Source: Anaeromassilibacillus sp. An172 (lineage in GTDB: Bacteria > Bacillota > Clostridia > Oscillospirales > Acutalibacteraceae). From it: a DNA stretch of 64,000 nt. The notes beneath the pieces are model-generated. The model was not told where the DNA came from. It made no database searches and worked only from the letters and a program-made list of their open reading frames with translations. Positions 35,333 to 44,445 of this stretch are shown here, in pieces; the stretch's first letter is position 1, and each line of letters starts with the position of its first letter. Both the position numbers and the translations under genes were made by a program. The DNA is taken from the NCBI RefSeq assembly GCF_002160515.1, contig NZ_NFKS01000001.1, forward strand, positions 1-64,000, written 5' to 3'.

Positions 35333-38300
35333 TCAGCCTTTAATAAGTTTAATCTGAATAAGAGTTGCGTCAATAACAGTGATTTTACCGTCTTTGCTTA
35401 CATCAGCATACTCTTTATGGAAGCCTGCTGTCTGCTCATATCTTCTTGAAACATAGTTCTGAATCATTGTAGCGTCGTTGATATCAATTCTGTGGTCGCA
35501 GTTTACATCTCCGATTTCATATTCCTGACCGCCGTCGGAAGTGAAGTTGAAGGTATATGTCTTCTCAGATGCAACTGAACCGTCCTCAGCTACTACCTTT
35601 ACAACTGTCTTTCCTGGAACAGAAGTTGCAGGAACAACTGTTACGGAAGCGTTGTTTGTAGCCTCGAATGTAACCTCAGGAGCCTTTCCTGATACAGAAA
35701 TATTGTATTCTGTAACTGATGGGTCAAACTCTGCGAAATCAGCTCCGCCAACTTTTACGTTGGTAATTTCATATGTAGACTTCTCTACAACTTCCTTACC
35801 GTAAAGCTCGATTTCAGTAACACCGATTGACTTATTTGTTCTGCACTTCATGTTTACTCTTACGATGCAGGTTTCAACAGGTTCAAAGGTGATTGTTGTC
35901 ATTTCACCTGACTTAGCTTCTGGTTTTCCGCCTACATAAGTTACTTCTGTCCAGTTAGCGTCGTCATTGAATGGATGGTCAGCAATGTTTGCAATGTGAC
36001 CTCTTGGGTTGTTAACGCCGTTAGCAGATTTGCTTGGAAGTTCGAAATCAAGAGGACCTGTGTAGTACTCAATCTTGTAAGACTCTGGAAGCTGAGTTGC
36101 TCCGCTGTCGCCTTCTGTAAAGAAGCCTACCTTCATTGTGTCAACATAGTTCTCTTTAACATCGCCTTCATGAGCCATGATAACGCCGACCCAGTCACCG
36201 CTTCTTGCAGTTCTCTGCCAGTTACACCAGATGTTCTTGCCCTCGTTATCTGATGTAGCGAAGGAAATACTTCCGTCGTTGAGTTTTTCAACTCTGTCAG
36301 TTGAACCGGCTTCATCGTTTGTAAATGAAGCAACTGCGAATGGGAGTTCGTAACCGTTTCTTGTCTGATAGTAGTTAGCACTCTGAGTAAGGTCTGTTTC
36401 AGTAACTCTTACCTTTGCTGTAACAGTGTATTCAGACTCGTTTACTGTTGCTTTACCTTCAACTGTTACAATTGTATTGTCCTCAACGTTGAAGTCTTCA
36501 GATGTATAGGAGTTCCAAGTAACATTTGCCTTAACGCTTGTACCGTCGCTGTAGTAAGCGTTTACAGTAGCAGGCAATGCAGGAACTACGCCCTTCTGTG
36601 TAGCGAGTGTCAATGTGTCAAAGGTTGTGATGTCTTTTACAGTTACAACAGCCTCAGGACGGAGTGTCTGACCTTCAACTGTACCCTGAACCTTAAATGT
36701 GCCGTAATCAGCGTAGAGTGACGGGTCAATTTCATCCCATGTAACCTTTACATTTCTTGGGAAGCTGTCTTTTACGTTTGCAACAACATACTCAGGAAGA
36801 ACAGGAGCCTGGTTAAGCTTTGTTGTTACGTTTACAGGTTCGTAAGATTCAACAACTACTTCAATTTCGCTGTCAGTAATTGTAATAGTAACAGGTTCTG
36901 ATTTGAATGTGCTGCCCTGATACTCACACTGTGCTTCTAATGTAACTGTACCCTTCTTGACTGCATAGATTTCTTTGTCTGCATTGTTTATAGAAATCTC
37001 GCCGCCTTCAGCAGATACCTGATTGATTGTTGCGTTTACTGTGTTTCCGTCAGCCTGTGAACCATCCTCATATACAGCCTTAATTTCATATTTAAGAGTT
37101 GCATTTTCAGGTGCGGTTGTTGGATCTACAGTAAGAGTAAGTCCTGTAAGTTTGATAGGTTCTTTCTCGAATGCGATTGTGTAATTGTTTTCTGTTTTTC
37201 CGTCCTCAGAAACTACTCTTACGATTGTGTTTCTGTCAATGGACATTGCAGGTACAACAAATACATTTGCATTGTCGCCGGCTTCTGCTGTTATTTCCGG
37301 AATATCATAAGGATAAGCAACCGGAATTGTGTAAGAATATGTATCAGGATTGAAGCCCTCAAGAGCCTGACCGTTTACAGAAAGGGAAGTGAGCTTTGCA
37401 GTTGTTCCAACGTCAACCTGAGTTCCGGCTGCATATGCTTCAAACTCAATAACACCAACAGGATAGTTATTGTTTCCGCTCTTCTGTGGATAAAGTTCAA
37501 GTTTCAATGCTGTTGTATTAACAGGGGTGAATTCAAATCTGTTGATTGCTGAAGCTTTAAAATCAGCCAGTTTACCGATAGACTGATTTTCTACAGGAGT
37601 CCAATCTCCGTTTGCATCTTTATAGTAGATTATAGCTTCGCTTGGGAGCTTAGTAGCACTGTCTGTGTAGAAATATACACCTGCTGCACCGATGTACTTG
37701 CTCTCACTGAAGTTGAAAATAAGGTAATGACTTGGGTTGCTGTTGCCGAAGCCGCTGCTTGTCCATGTTGTCCATCTGCTGCTAAGGTCATAGCTTCCGT
37801 CAACAGTTTTGCTTGCAAGGTCGGTTCCCTGCTGGTAAGAATATTCTACATTAACGCCTCTTGCAACGTTTGTATCAAATACAAACTGGTCGCTGACTCT
37901 CAATGTAAGCTTTGCAGTAAGTCCCTCATAGCCCGCAACTTTACCGTTTATTTCAATAGTACCTGTCTGAGCTACGTCTTCTGCTGTGATTTCCTTATCC
38001 CATGTTACGTTTGCAGACTTTGTGCTTCCGTCTGAGAAAATAACCTGTACAGTTTTTGGCATTTCCGGAATTACGCCTACAGCTGTTGCAATTGTGCTGT
38101 TCAAAATGCCAATAGCGCCTATAGCTGTAATTTCAATTGTAATTTCAGCGCCTGTTTCTGTAACTGTACCCTTTACAACTGTGATGCCTGTTTCAGAAAT
38201 TTCAGGAATTTCATCCCAAGTAACATCCATCATCTTTGTTGTTACGCCGTCAGCATAAACAGCCTCAACCTGTGAAGGAAGAACAATCTCTTCACCAACT

Positions 38301-41056
38301 ATAGCTGTAATGTTCTTTACGTTGTAACCGAGGATATCTGTAGGTTTAACGCCCTCAGCTGTTGTGTATACAGTTGTGGAATCGCCGTTAAGACCTGAAG
38401 AAGCTGCGTTGATTGTGAATGAACCTGCATCCTTTGTGGACTGAACGATAACAAGAGCCTTGCCGTTGAAAGCCTGTCTCTGCCATGTTCCGTTTGTATC
38501 CTTGTAACGCTCGTGGCTTGCAGCGTTTCCGTTGTCAACACCAACGATTTTACCGTTGCCGCTGATTGTGAATGTAATGTTGTTGTCGGCTGTAGGAACG
38601 AAGTTTCCGTTTTCGTCAACAACGTCAACCTGAATGTAAGAAAGCTCTGTGCCGTCAGCAGCGATAACCTTATCTTCTGCTGTAAGTTTTACAGAAGCTG
38701 GGGAAGAGGCGGTTGTTATTGTTTCAACAGCAACCTGTTCTCCGTTTTTGTCGTAAGCAACAGCTGTAAGTGTGCCGGGCTTGTAGTCCATTCTCCACTC
38801 AAGCCAGAGGTCACCGTCAGCTGTGCGCTGATACTCGTAATCCTTATTGTCTATAGCGTCAGGATCATCCTTATGAGGTGTAACAGCTATAAATGACTGC
38901 TTCTCGCCAACCAGTGTGCCGTAACCTTCCTCTGTGCTTCCTGCTTCCTTGAAGTAAAGTTCAACGGACCTTGCATTTGTATAAACTCTTACAGGAATTT
39001 TTCCGTCAGAGCCTGTTACCTTTGCACGTTTTGCTTCATCCTCCCAATTCCAGTGAGGAAGAATATGAACCATTGGATTATCCTCTACAGAAGTCCACTG
39101 GCTCTGATAGAGATAATATGAGTCTTTTGCAAAACCAGCTGTATCAACAATACCAAAATAAGAGCTCTTAGGCGGTGTTGTTGTGCTCTGGTTCCAAGGA
39201 GTAGGCTCGCCTATGTAGTCAAAACCTGTCCATACGAATTCACCGGCAACGAATTTTCTGTCCTGATGATAAACAAGGCTTTCGTGAGCTGTTCTGCCCC
39301 AAGGAACACAGTCGTTATCATAGGAGGACTGCTGGTATTCAGGGTGAGAACCGGAGTCACCTTTCTGAATTACATCAGGATGAGCGTACTCTCCACGGCT
39401 GCTTGTAGCTGATGCAACTTCAGAACCGTAAATGAGATAGTCAGGATATGCTTCGTGGAAAGCATCGTATCTGTGCTCACTGTAGTTAAGACCCATTGTA
39501 TCAATGGTATCGAATACCTGCTGGATGTATGAACCCTGCTGGAGATTGTTGCTTGTGTCACTCATGTTGCTTCTGAGTTTGTCCTCACCGATAGTTGTAT
39601 ATCTGGTGTCGTCCATCTCTTTAGCCCATTTCTGGAGATTTTGAGCAGTTGTCAAGCCGGACTGGGAAGTAGTGTTTCCGATTTCGTTACCAAGTGACCA
39701 CATAATGATTGAAGGGAAGTTTCTTCCTCTCTTTATCATCTGCTTGAGGTCAAATTCTGCCCAAGTCATATTTGCTCCTGCGTCAGGGTGTGTAGCTTTC
39801 TGATTAAAGAAACGACCGTAATCGTAAGTTTTCTTTCCTGTCCATGTGTCGAAAGCTTCTTCGATTACCATAAGTCCCATCTTATCGCAGATTTCCAAAA
39901 GCTTGTCATCTGCCGGATTGTGGGTTACACGGATTGCATTTACACCCATATCCTTCATTATCTGCATTTGACGTTCAATTGCAGTATAGTTTGCAACTGC
40001 GCCCAAAGCGCCCTGGTCATGGTGCATGCAGACACCGTTGAGTTTAATCCACTCTCCGTTGAGATAGAATCCATTGTCAGTTGTGAATTTTATCCATCTG
40101 AAACCAAAACGGCTGAAATATGTATCGACAACATCTTCTCCTACAAGAACTTCTGTTTTAACCTGGTAAAGGTTTGGAGAGTCAACTGACCAAAGCTTAG
40201 GTGATGAAACAGTGAGGTCCTGAGTGAAAGAAGAGGTTTTTCCGGCAGCTATTTCCATAGCTTCTGTTGTAGCCGGTTCGTTTACTGCGTTGCCGTCCAT
40301 ATCTACAACCGTGGAACGAACGGATACTGTTGCAGCATCAGCAGTGTCGTTTACTATGTCAGTAACAACATGAGCTGTACCTGTGCCGTTCTGATACTCA
40401 GTTTCAATATTTGGTGTTGTAATGTATGTGCCGTATCTGTCAACGTGAACCTTGTCAGTTACTGTCAAATGTACATCTCTGTATATACCGCTGCCGGAAT
40501 ACCAACGGCTTGACTGAAGCTGGTTCACAACTTTTACAGCAATAACGTTTTCTGTTTTTCCATCGCATACTACTTTGTCTGTAATGTCATAGCTAAATGG
40601 CATATATCCGTAAGGATAGTTGCCAACATAGGCGCCGTTTACATAGACTGTGCTGTCCATATAAATTCCGCCGAAATCAATTGAAATTTGTTTTCCTGCC
40701 ATGGACTCAGGTAAAACAAAAGTTTTTCTGTACCAACCGGTACCTCCGTCAAGATAACCGCACTCGGAAGTTGCAGGGGAGCCGTAATCAAAATCAAATT
40801 CGATACTCCAGTCGTGGGGAAGGTCAAGTGTTCTCCATGTGGAATCGTCGTAGTCGATTTTTTCTGCTCCGGTATTTTCACCCAGTGCAAATTGCCAGCC
40901 TTCATTAAAATTAGTGCTTCTTTCTGTAGGTTCAGCACTCATTCTTACTGAGGCAGCTGTTTGTGGTTTGCTGTCATAGGTTTCTGCGGATGCGGAAATT
41001 GCAGCCATAGAAACTATCATAGAAACCGACAGCGATAAAGCCAGTATTTTCTTCAT
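35333..41056 (-). CDS. Secreted multimodular GH2 beta-galactosidase-like enzyme with dockerin
   Basis: 1907 residues. A signal peptide (about 1-24, ending SASA) is followed by a family 2 glycoside hydrolase (about 45-800): sugar-binding jelly roll, Ig-like domain and TIM barrel with acid/base Glu458 (IIMWSLGNEIG) and nucleophile Glu546 (LIYGSEVAS), then a DUF4982-type module. Next come bacterial Ig-like modules, an F5/8 type C (CBM32-like) domain at about 1055-1210, a cadherin-like module, more Ig-like modules (about 1300-1555), a second discoidin-like domain (about 1555-1755), another cadherin-like module, and a C-terminal dockerin (1848-1906) with calcium loops starting at Asp1850 and Asp1885. 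It probably removes terminal beta-linked galactose from plant or host glycans outside the cell. No cohesin gene is in the window. Confidence 0.9.
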   Translation of the reverse strand: MKKILALSLSVSMIVSMAAISASAETYDSKPQTAASVRMSAEPTERSTNFNEGWQFALGENTGAEKIDYDDSTWRTLDLPHDWSIEFDFDYGSPATSECGYLDGGTGWYRKTFVLPESMAGKQISIDFGGIYMDSTVYVNGAYVGNYPYGYMPFSYDITDKVVCDGKTENVIAVKVVNQLQSSRWYSGSGIYRDVHLTVTDKVHVDRYGTYITTPNIETEYQNGTGTAHVVTDIVNDTADAATVSVRSTVVDMDGNAVNEPATTEAMEIAAGKTSSFTQDLTVSSPKLWSVDSPNLYQVKTEVLVGEDVVDTYFSRFGFRWIKFTTDNGFYLNGEWIKLNGVCMHHDQGALGAVANYTAIERQMQIMKDMGVNAIRVTHNPADDKLLEICDKMGLMVIEEAFDTWTGKKTYDYGRFFNQKATHPDAGANMTWAEFDLKQMIKRGRNFPSIIMWSLGNEIGNTTSQSGLTTAQNLQKWAKEMDDTRYTTIGEDKLRSNMSDTSNNLQQGSYIQQVFDTIDTMGLNYSEHRYDAFHEAYPDYLIYGSEVASATSSRGEYAHPDVIQKGDSGSHPEYQQSSYDNDCVPWGRTAHESLVYHQDRKFVAGEFVWTGFDYIGEPTPWNQSTTTPPKSSYFGIVDTAGFAKDSYYLYQSQWTSVEDNPMVHILPHWNWEDEAKRAKVTGSDGKIPVRVYTNARSVELYFKEAGSTEEGYGTLVGEKQSFIAVTPHKDDPDAIDNKDYEYQRTADGDLWLEWRMDYKPGTLTAVAYDKNGEQVAVETITTASSPASVKLTAEDKVIAADGTELSYIQVDVVDENGNFVPTADNNITFTISGNGKIVGVDNGNAASHERYKDTNGTWQRQAFNGKALVIVQSTKDAGSFTINAASSGLNGDSTTVYTTAEGVKPTDILGYNVKNITAIVGEEIVLPSQVEAVYADGVTTKMMDVTWDEIPEISETGITVVKGTVTETGAEITIEITAIGAIGILNSTIATAVGVIPEMPKTVQVIFSDGSTKSANVTWDKEITAEDVAQTGTIEINGKVAGYEGLTAKLTLRVSDQFVFDTNVARGVNVEYSYQQGTDLASKTVDGSYDLSSRWTTWTSSGFGNSNPSHYLIFNFSESKYIGAAGVYFYTDSATKLPSEAIIYYKDANGDWTPVENQSIGKLADFKASAINRFEFTPVNTTALKLELYPQKSGNNNYPVGVIEFEAYAAGTQVDVGTTAKLTSLSVNGQALEGFNPDTYSYTIPVAYPYDIPEITAEAGDNANVFVVPAMSIDRNTIVRVVSEDGKTENNYTIAFEKEPIKLTGLTLTVDPTTAPENATLKYEIKAVYEDGSQADGNTVNATINQVSAEGGEISINNADKEIYAVKKGTVTLEAQCEYQGSTFKSEPVTITITDSEIEVVVESYEPVNVTTKLNQAPVLPEYVVANVKDSFPRNVKVTWDEIDPSLYADYGTFKVQGTVEGQTLRPEAVVTVKDITTFDTLTLATQKGVVPALPATVNAYYSDGTSVKANVTWNSYTSEDFNVEDNTIVTVEGKATVNESEYTVTAKVRVTETDLTQSANYYQTRNGYELPFAVASFTNDEAGSTDRVEKLNDGSISFATSDNEGKNIWCNWQRTARSGDWVGVIMAHEGDVKENYVDTMKVGFFTEGDSGATQLPESYKIEYYTGPLDFELPSKSANGVNNPRGHIANIADHPFNDDANWTEVTYVGGKPEAKSGEMTTITFEPVETCIVRVNMKCRTNKSIGVTEIELYGKEVVEKSTYEITNVKVGGADFAEFDPSVTEYNISVSGKAPEVTFEATNNASVTVVPATSVPGKTVVKVVAEDGSVASEKTYTFNFTSDGGQEYEIGDVNCDHRIDINDATMIQNYVSRRYEQTAGFHKEYADVSKDGKITVIDATLIQIKLIKG

Positions 41057-41089
41057 CTGTTCTCCTCCAATCGTTTTTTAGTATAATTA

Positions 41090-41320
41090 ACAGAAATTAC
41101 TGTCTAATCAAAAAGATTATATCATATTTTCAGCCATTATTCCATACTTTTTTTTGAAATTTGTCACTTTTTATTCAGATTTACAAGATTTATTCTTTTT
41201 TATTTTATTTATATTAAAAGGAAATAACAGCAATATCGATAAAACAATTTAAGCTCATGTTTAATAATCATAAAAGTGTTTATAACAAAGCAATAATACA
41301 AATCTGGCAGAAATTACTGC
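41090..41320. promoter_or_regulatory. Duplicated near-palindromic operator candidate
   Basis: ACAGAAATTACTGT (41090-41103) and GCAGAAATTACTGC (41307-41320) share the 12-mer CAGAAATTACTG. Each is symmetric apart from one internal base pair. The first lies between the GH2 start codon and its likely -10, the second about 217 bp further upstream, near the flavodiiron promoter. Confidence 0.55.
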
Positions 41321-41385
41321 AATAAAGAAAATAAATTAAAAAATAAAAAGAAAAGATTAAATTGAGTTTAATTAGCGGACGGCTG

Positions 41386-41414
41386 TTGACAACTATGCTT
41401 TAAAATAGTATATT
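41386..41414 (+). promoter_or_regulatory. Promoter of the flavodiiron gene
   Basis: TTGACA (41386-41391), 17-bp spacer, TATATT (41409-41414). Confidence 0.75.
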
Positions 41415-41548
41415 TATAATTGTATTATTGCGAGAAATAAACATCCTGTTTCTCGTGTGATCAATTTTAATGGACTCTTTTAATCGCTGTGCTGTTTTAA
41501 TACTGACGGCGTTATGAATTACATCATAAAAAGGCAGGAGAGAAGATT

Positions 41549-43339
41549 ATGAAAATAACTAATGAAATTTTGTATGTGGGTGTTAATGACCACGATGTGG
41601 ACCTGTTTGAGGGTCAGTATGTAGTGCCTAACGGTATGTCGTACAATTCTTATCTTATTAAAGACGATAAGATCGCAGTAATGGATACAGTTGATGCGAG
41701 CTTTACCCATGAATGGCTTGATAACATTGCTGATGCACTTGAAGGCCGCAAGCCTGATTACCTTATTATTCAGCATATGGAGCCTGACCATTCCGCTAAC
41801 ATTATGAACTTTATGGAAACATATCCAGAGGCTACTATTGTTGCAACTCAGAAAGCATTTGCAATGATGGACTGCTTCTTTGAAAATCTCACTGGTGAGA
41901 GAATTATTGCAAAAGAGGGCGACACACTTTCCCTTGGAAAACACGTGCTCACTTTTGTTTTTGCTCCAATGGTACACTGGCCAGAGGTTATGGTTACATA
42001 TGATGTAACAGAAAAAGTACTGTTCTCAGCAGACGGCTTCGGAAAATTCGGTGCTTTGGACACTAACGAGCCTTGGGACGATGAGTCACGCCGTTACTTT
42101 ATCGGTATCGTAGGCAAATACGGCGCACAGGTACAGGCTCTCCTTAAAAAGGCTGCAGGTCTTGAGATTTCCACAATCTGCCCGCTGCACGGCCCGGTTC
42201 TCACAGAAAATCTTGGACATTACCTCAAACTTTATGATACATGGTCATCTTACAGTGTTGAAACTGACGGTATAGTAATCGCTTATACATCTGTTTATGG
42301 TCATACAAAGAAAGCTGTTGAGATTCTTACAGAAAAACTCAGAACAAAGGGCTGTCCAAATGTTGTTGTTCACGACTTGGCAAGAACAGATATGTCACTT
42401 GCAGTTGCAGACGCTTTCAGATACGGAAAACTTGTTTTGGCTACAACAACATATAACGCAGAAATCTTCCCGTTCATGAGAGAGTATATTGACCACCTTA
42501 CAGAGCGCAATTTCCAGAAGCGCACAATCGGTCTTATCGAAAACGGTTCATGGGCACCTCTTGCCGCTAAGATTATGAAGGGCAAGTTTGAGAAGAGCAA
42601 GGACATCACATGGCTTGATACAACAGTTAAGATTAAGTCTGCTGTTAATAAGGAAAATCTTGACCAGCTCGAAGCAATGGCAGAAGAGCTTTGCAAAGAC
42701 TATATCGCAAGATCAGACGATAAAGCCAATAAGAACGACATGACAGCACTTTTCAAAATTGGTTACGGTCTTTATGTTGTTACATCAAATGACGGCAGAA
42801 AGGACAATGGACTTATCGTTAATGCTGTTTCACAGGTTACAGATTCTCCTAACCGTGTAGCTGTTACAATAAATAAGGCTAACTATTCACACCATGTTAT
42901 TAAGCAGACAGGTAAAATGAACCTCAACTGCCTTTCTGTTGAAGCACCTTTCAAGGTATTTGAAAACTTTGGCTTCCACAGCGGCAGAAGCGTAGATAAG
43001 TTTGAAAACTGGGAGTCATACCGTTCAGATAACGGCCTTGTTTTCCTGCCTCACTATATCAATGCTTTCATGTCTTTGGAAGTTGAGCAGTACATTGACC
43101 TTGACTCACACGGAATGTTCATCTGCCGTGTAACAGAGGCTCGTGTTATCAATGATAAGGAAACAATGACATATACATATTACCTTGAGAACGTTAAGCC
43201 AAAGCCAGAAACAGAGGGCAAAAAAGGCTTTGTATGCAAAATCTGCGGATATGTATATGAGGGAGACGAGCTTCCAGAGGATTTCATTTGCCCGCTTTGC
43301 AAACACGGCGCAGCAGATTTTGAGCCAATCGAAAACTAA
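41549..43339 (+). CDS. Flavodiiron protein fused to flavin reductase and rubredoxin
   Basis: 596 residues in four modules. First, a metallo-beta-lactamase-like diiron domain (1-240) with ligands His76, Glu78, Asp80 (HMEPDH), His143, Asp162 and His214. Second, a flavodoxin-like FMN domain (about 242-385, AYTSVYGHTKKAV). Third, a flavin reductase-like domain (about 395-545). Fourth, a C-terminal rubredoxin (about 555-596) with CKIC and CPLC. Flavodiiron proteins reduce O2 to water or NO to N2O. This fusion brings its own electron-transfer modules, so it could take electrons from NAD(P)H. It is monocistronic and uses highly biased codons, suggesting high expression. Confidence 0.93.
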   Translation: MKITNEILYVGVNDHDVDLFEGQYVVPNGMSYNSYLIKDDKIAVMDTVDASFTHEWLDNIADALEGRKPDYLIIQHMEPDHSANIMNFMETYPEATIVATQKAFAMMDCFFENLTGERIIAKEGDTLSLGKHVLTFVFAPMVHWPEVMVTYDVTEKVLFSADGFGKFGALDTNEPWDDESRRYFIGIVGKYGAQVQALLKKAAGLEISTICPLHGPVLTENLGHYLKLYDTWSSYSVETDGIVIAYTSVYGHTKKAVEILTEKLRTKGCPNVVVHDLARTDMSLAVADAFRYGKLVLATTTYNAEIFPFMREYIDHLTERNFQKRTIGLIENGSWAPLAAKIMKGKFEKSKDITWLDTTVKIKSAVNKENLDQLEAMAEELCKDYIARSDDKANKNDMTALFKIGYGLYVVTSNDGRKDNGLIVNAVSQVTDSPNRVAVTINKANYSHHVIKQTGKMNLNCLSVEAPFKVFENFGFHSGRSVDKFENWESYRSDNGLVFLPHYINAFMSLEVEQYIDLDSHGMFICRVTEARVINDKETMTYTYYLENVKPKPETEGKKGFVCKICGYVYEGDELPEDFICPLCKHGAADFEPIEN

Positions 43340-43377
43340 TATGTAATTAGCAAATAAGAATTATTTTGTATAATCGT

Positions 43378-43418
43378 ACCCCGAGAGAGTGAAAACTTTC
43401 TCGGGGTGTATTTTTTTT
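43378..43418 (+). terminator. Terminator of the flavodiiron gene
   Basis: Stem ACCCCGAGA / TCTCGGGGT with an A/T-rich inner extension and loop, followed shortly by eight T's. Confidence 0.85.
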
Positions 43419-43430
43419 GTGAATTTAGCA

Positions 43431-43459
43431 TTGACAGTAATTAGCTATTTAGCTATAAT
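43431..43459 (+). promoter_or_regulatory. sdpRI-like promoter and operator
   Basis: Perfect consensus TTGACA (43431-43436), 17-bp spacer, TATAAT (43454-43459). The spacer contains TAGCTA-TT-TAGCTA (43442-43455), a duplicated self-complementary hexamer ending inside the -10. This is a good candidate operator for the ArsR-family repressor encoded immediately downstream. Confidence 0.75.
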
Positions 43460-43483
43460 AGAAAATAGAAGAGAGGTGATAGC

Positions 43484-43774
43484 ATGAGCGAAGATTTTTT
43501 TCATGCTTTGGCAAGTCCATACAGACGTGAGATAATAAAGCTTTTAAAATGGAAAAACATGAATGCCGGAGAAATTGCTGAACATTTTGATATATCTCAG
43601 CCATCAATTTCAAGACATTTGGATGTTCTAAAACACGCAGAGATTGTCACTTCAGAACGAAAGGGAAATCAGATTATTTATTCTCTCAATCTGTCTGTAA
43701 TGCAGGAAATGTATATAAAGTTATCGGAGCTTTTAAGTTTCGGAGGAGATGAAAAAGTCAATGAAACAAAATAA
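43484..43774 (+). CDS. sdpR: ArsR-family autorepressor (SdpR-like)
   Basis: 96-residue winged-helix protein (ALASPYRREIIKLLKWKN, then the recognition helix ISQPSISRHLDVLKHAE). It has no metal-binding cysteines, unlike metal-sensing ArsR proteins. Its pairing with an SdpI-like membrane protein matches Bacillus SdpR, which represses the sdpRI operon until SdpI captures it in the membrane. An AGAGGTG ribosome-binding site is present. The gene overlaps the next by 26 nt. Confidence 0.82.
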   Translation: MSEDFFHALASPYRREIIKLLKWKNMNAGEIAEHFDISQPSISRHLDVLKHAEIVTSERKGNQIIYSLNLSVMQEMYIKLSELLSFGGDEKVNETK

Positions 43775-44363
43775 AATAAGATTGATTATAGTATCTCTCG
43801 AATTTGCAGGACTTTTCGCATCACTGGCATTTAGAAATACCATTTTGTCAATGGTTCTTCTGGCTATATGCACAGTGTCATGCATGTTAATATTGTATTT
43901 TAATCTGGGTAAGCTGACGCCGTCCATTTCCGAAAGCAATCCCAAAATGAAAACATTGAAAAAGGTCACCTTGTTCAATACAGGACTGCTGATTGCCTGC
44001 GGAGCTGCCGTATTGCTGGACTATACAGAAATAATATCAATTCCCGTTGAAAACCAAAAATATCTTGCGGCTTTCATCATTATAGTTGTAATAGTTTTTA
44101 CCGGAAATATGTCTCCTAAGCTGCCTTTCAGCAGACATACGGGACTCAGGCTTCCATGGACAGTTATGGACGAGGAAACCTGGATAGTGGCTCACAGAAT
44201 TATCGGGTACTTAGCTTTTCCGTTGGTTTTGCTTTATCTCGCAGGAATGTTTATTGTAGAAGATTTTGAAATCCTTACAGGTATAATTGTAGCTTTATGG
44301 ATTGGAATACCCTCGGTTTACTCCTACATTTTCTATTATAAAAAGACCCACGGCAAACTGTAA
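43749..44363 (+). CDS. sdpI: SdpI-family membrane protein (immunity/signal-transduction type)
   Basis: Up to 204 residues with about six membrane helices. The conserved SdpI loop GNMSPKLPFSRHTGLRLPWT followed by Glu/Glu/Trp and AHRIIG is intact. In Bacillus SdpI gives immunity to the SdpC killing factor and also sequesters the SdpR repressor. No toxin gene (sdpABC) is in the window, so it may confer immunity to a toxin made by others or have a separate envelope role. Two ATGs are possible: 43749 is only 2 nt from GGAGG, and 43761 is 14 nt from it. Confidence 0.82.
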   Translation: MKKSMKQNKIRLIIVSLEFAGLFASLAFRNTILSMVLLAICTVSCMLILYFNLGKLTPSISESNPKMKTLKKVTLFNTGLLIACGAAVLLDYTEIISIPVENQKYLAAFIIIVVIVFTGNMSPKLPFSRHTGLRLPWTVMDEETWIVAHRIIGYLAFPLVLLYLAGMFIVEDFEILTGIIVALWIGIPSVYSYIFYYKKTHGKL

Positions 44364-44445
44364 TACCTTCATACCTCAGCATTGAAAGTCAAGATACTTT
44401 TTTCTTATACATATATAATAGGCTCACAGGAGAGGAAGTGAAAAG

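Larger units (their letters stand above)
41057..41548. other. Divergent intergenic region between the GH2 and flavodiiron genes
   Basis: 492 bp, very AT-rich. It holds two copies of the near-palindrome CAGAAATTACTG (41091-41102 and 41308-41319), a possible weak minus-strand promoter for the GH2 gene (TATAAT at 41117-41122 with a poor -35), and the flavodiiron promoter (41386-41414). The flavodiiron leader is about 128 nt and contains a 7-bp hairpin CGAGAAA / TTTCTCG (41431-41455). No open frame was found. Confidence 0.65.

Noticed and set aside
41470-41517. 15-codon ORF in the flavodiiron leader
   Set aside because: No ribosome-binding site and no terminator downstream, so there is no evidence for leader-peptide control.
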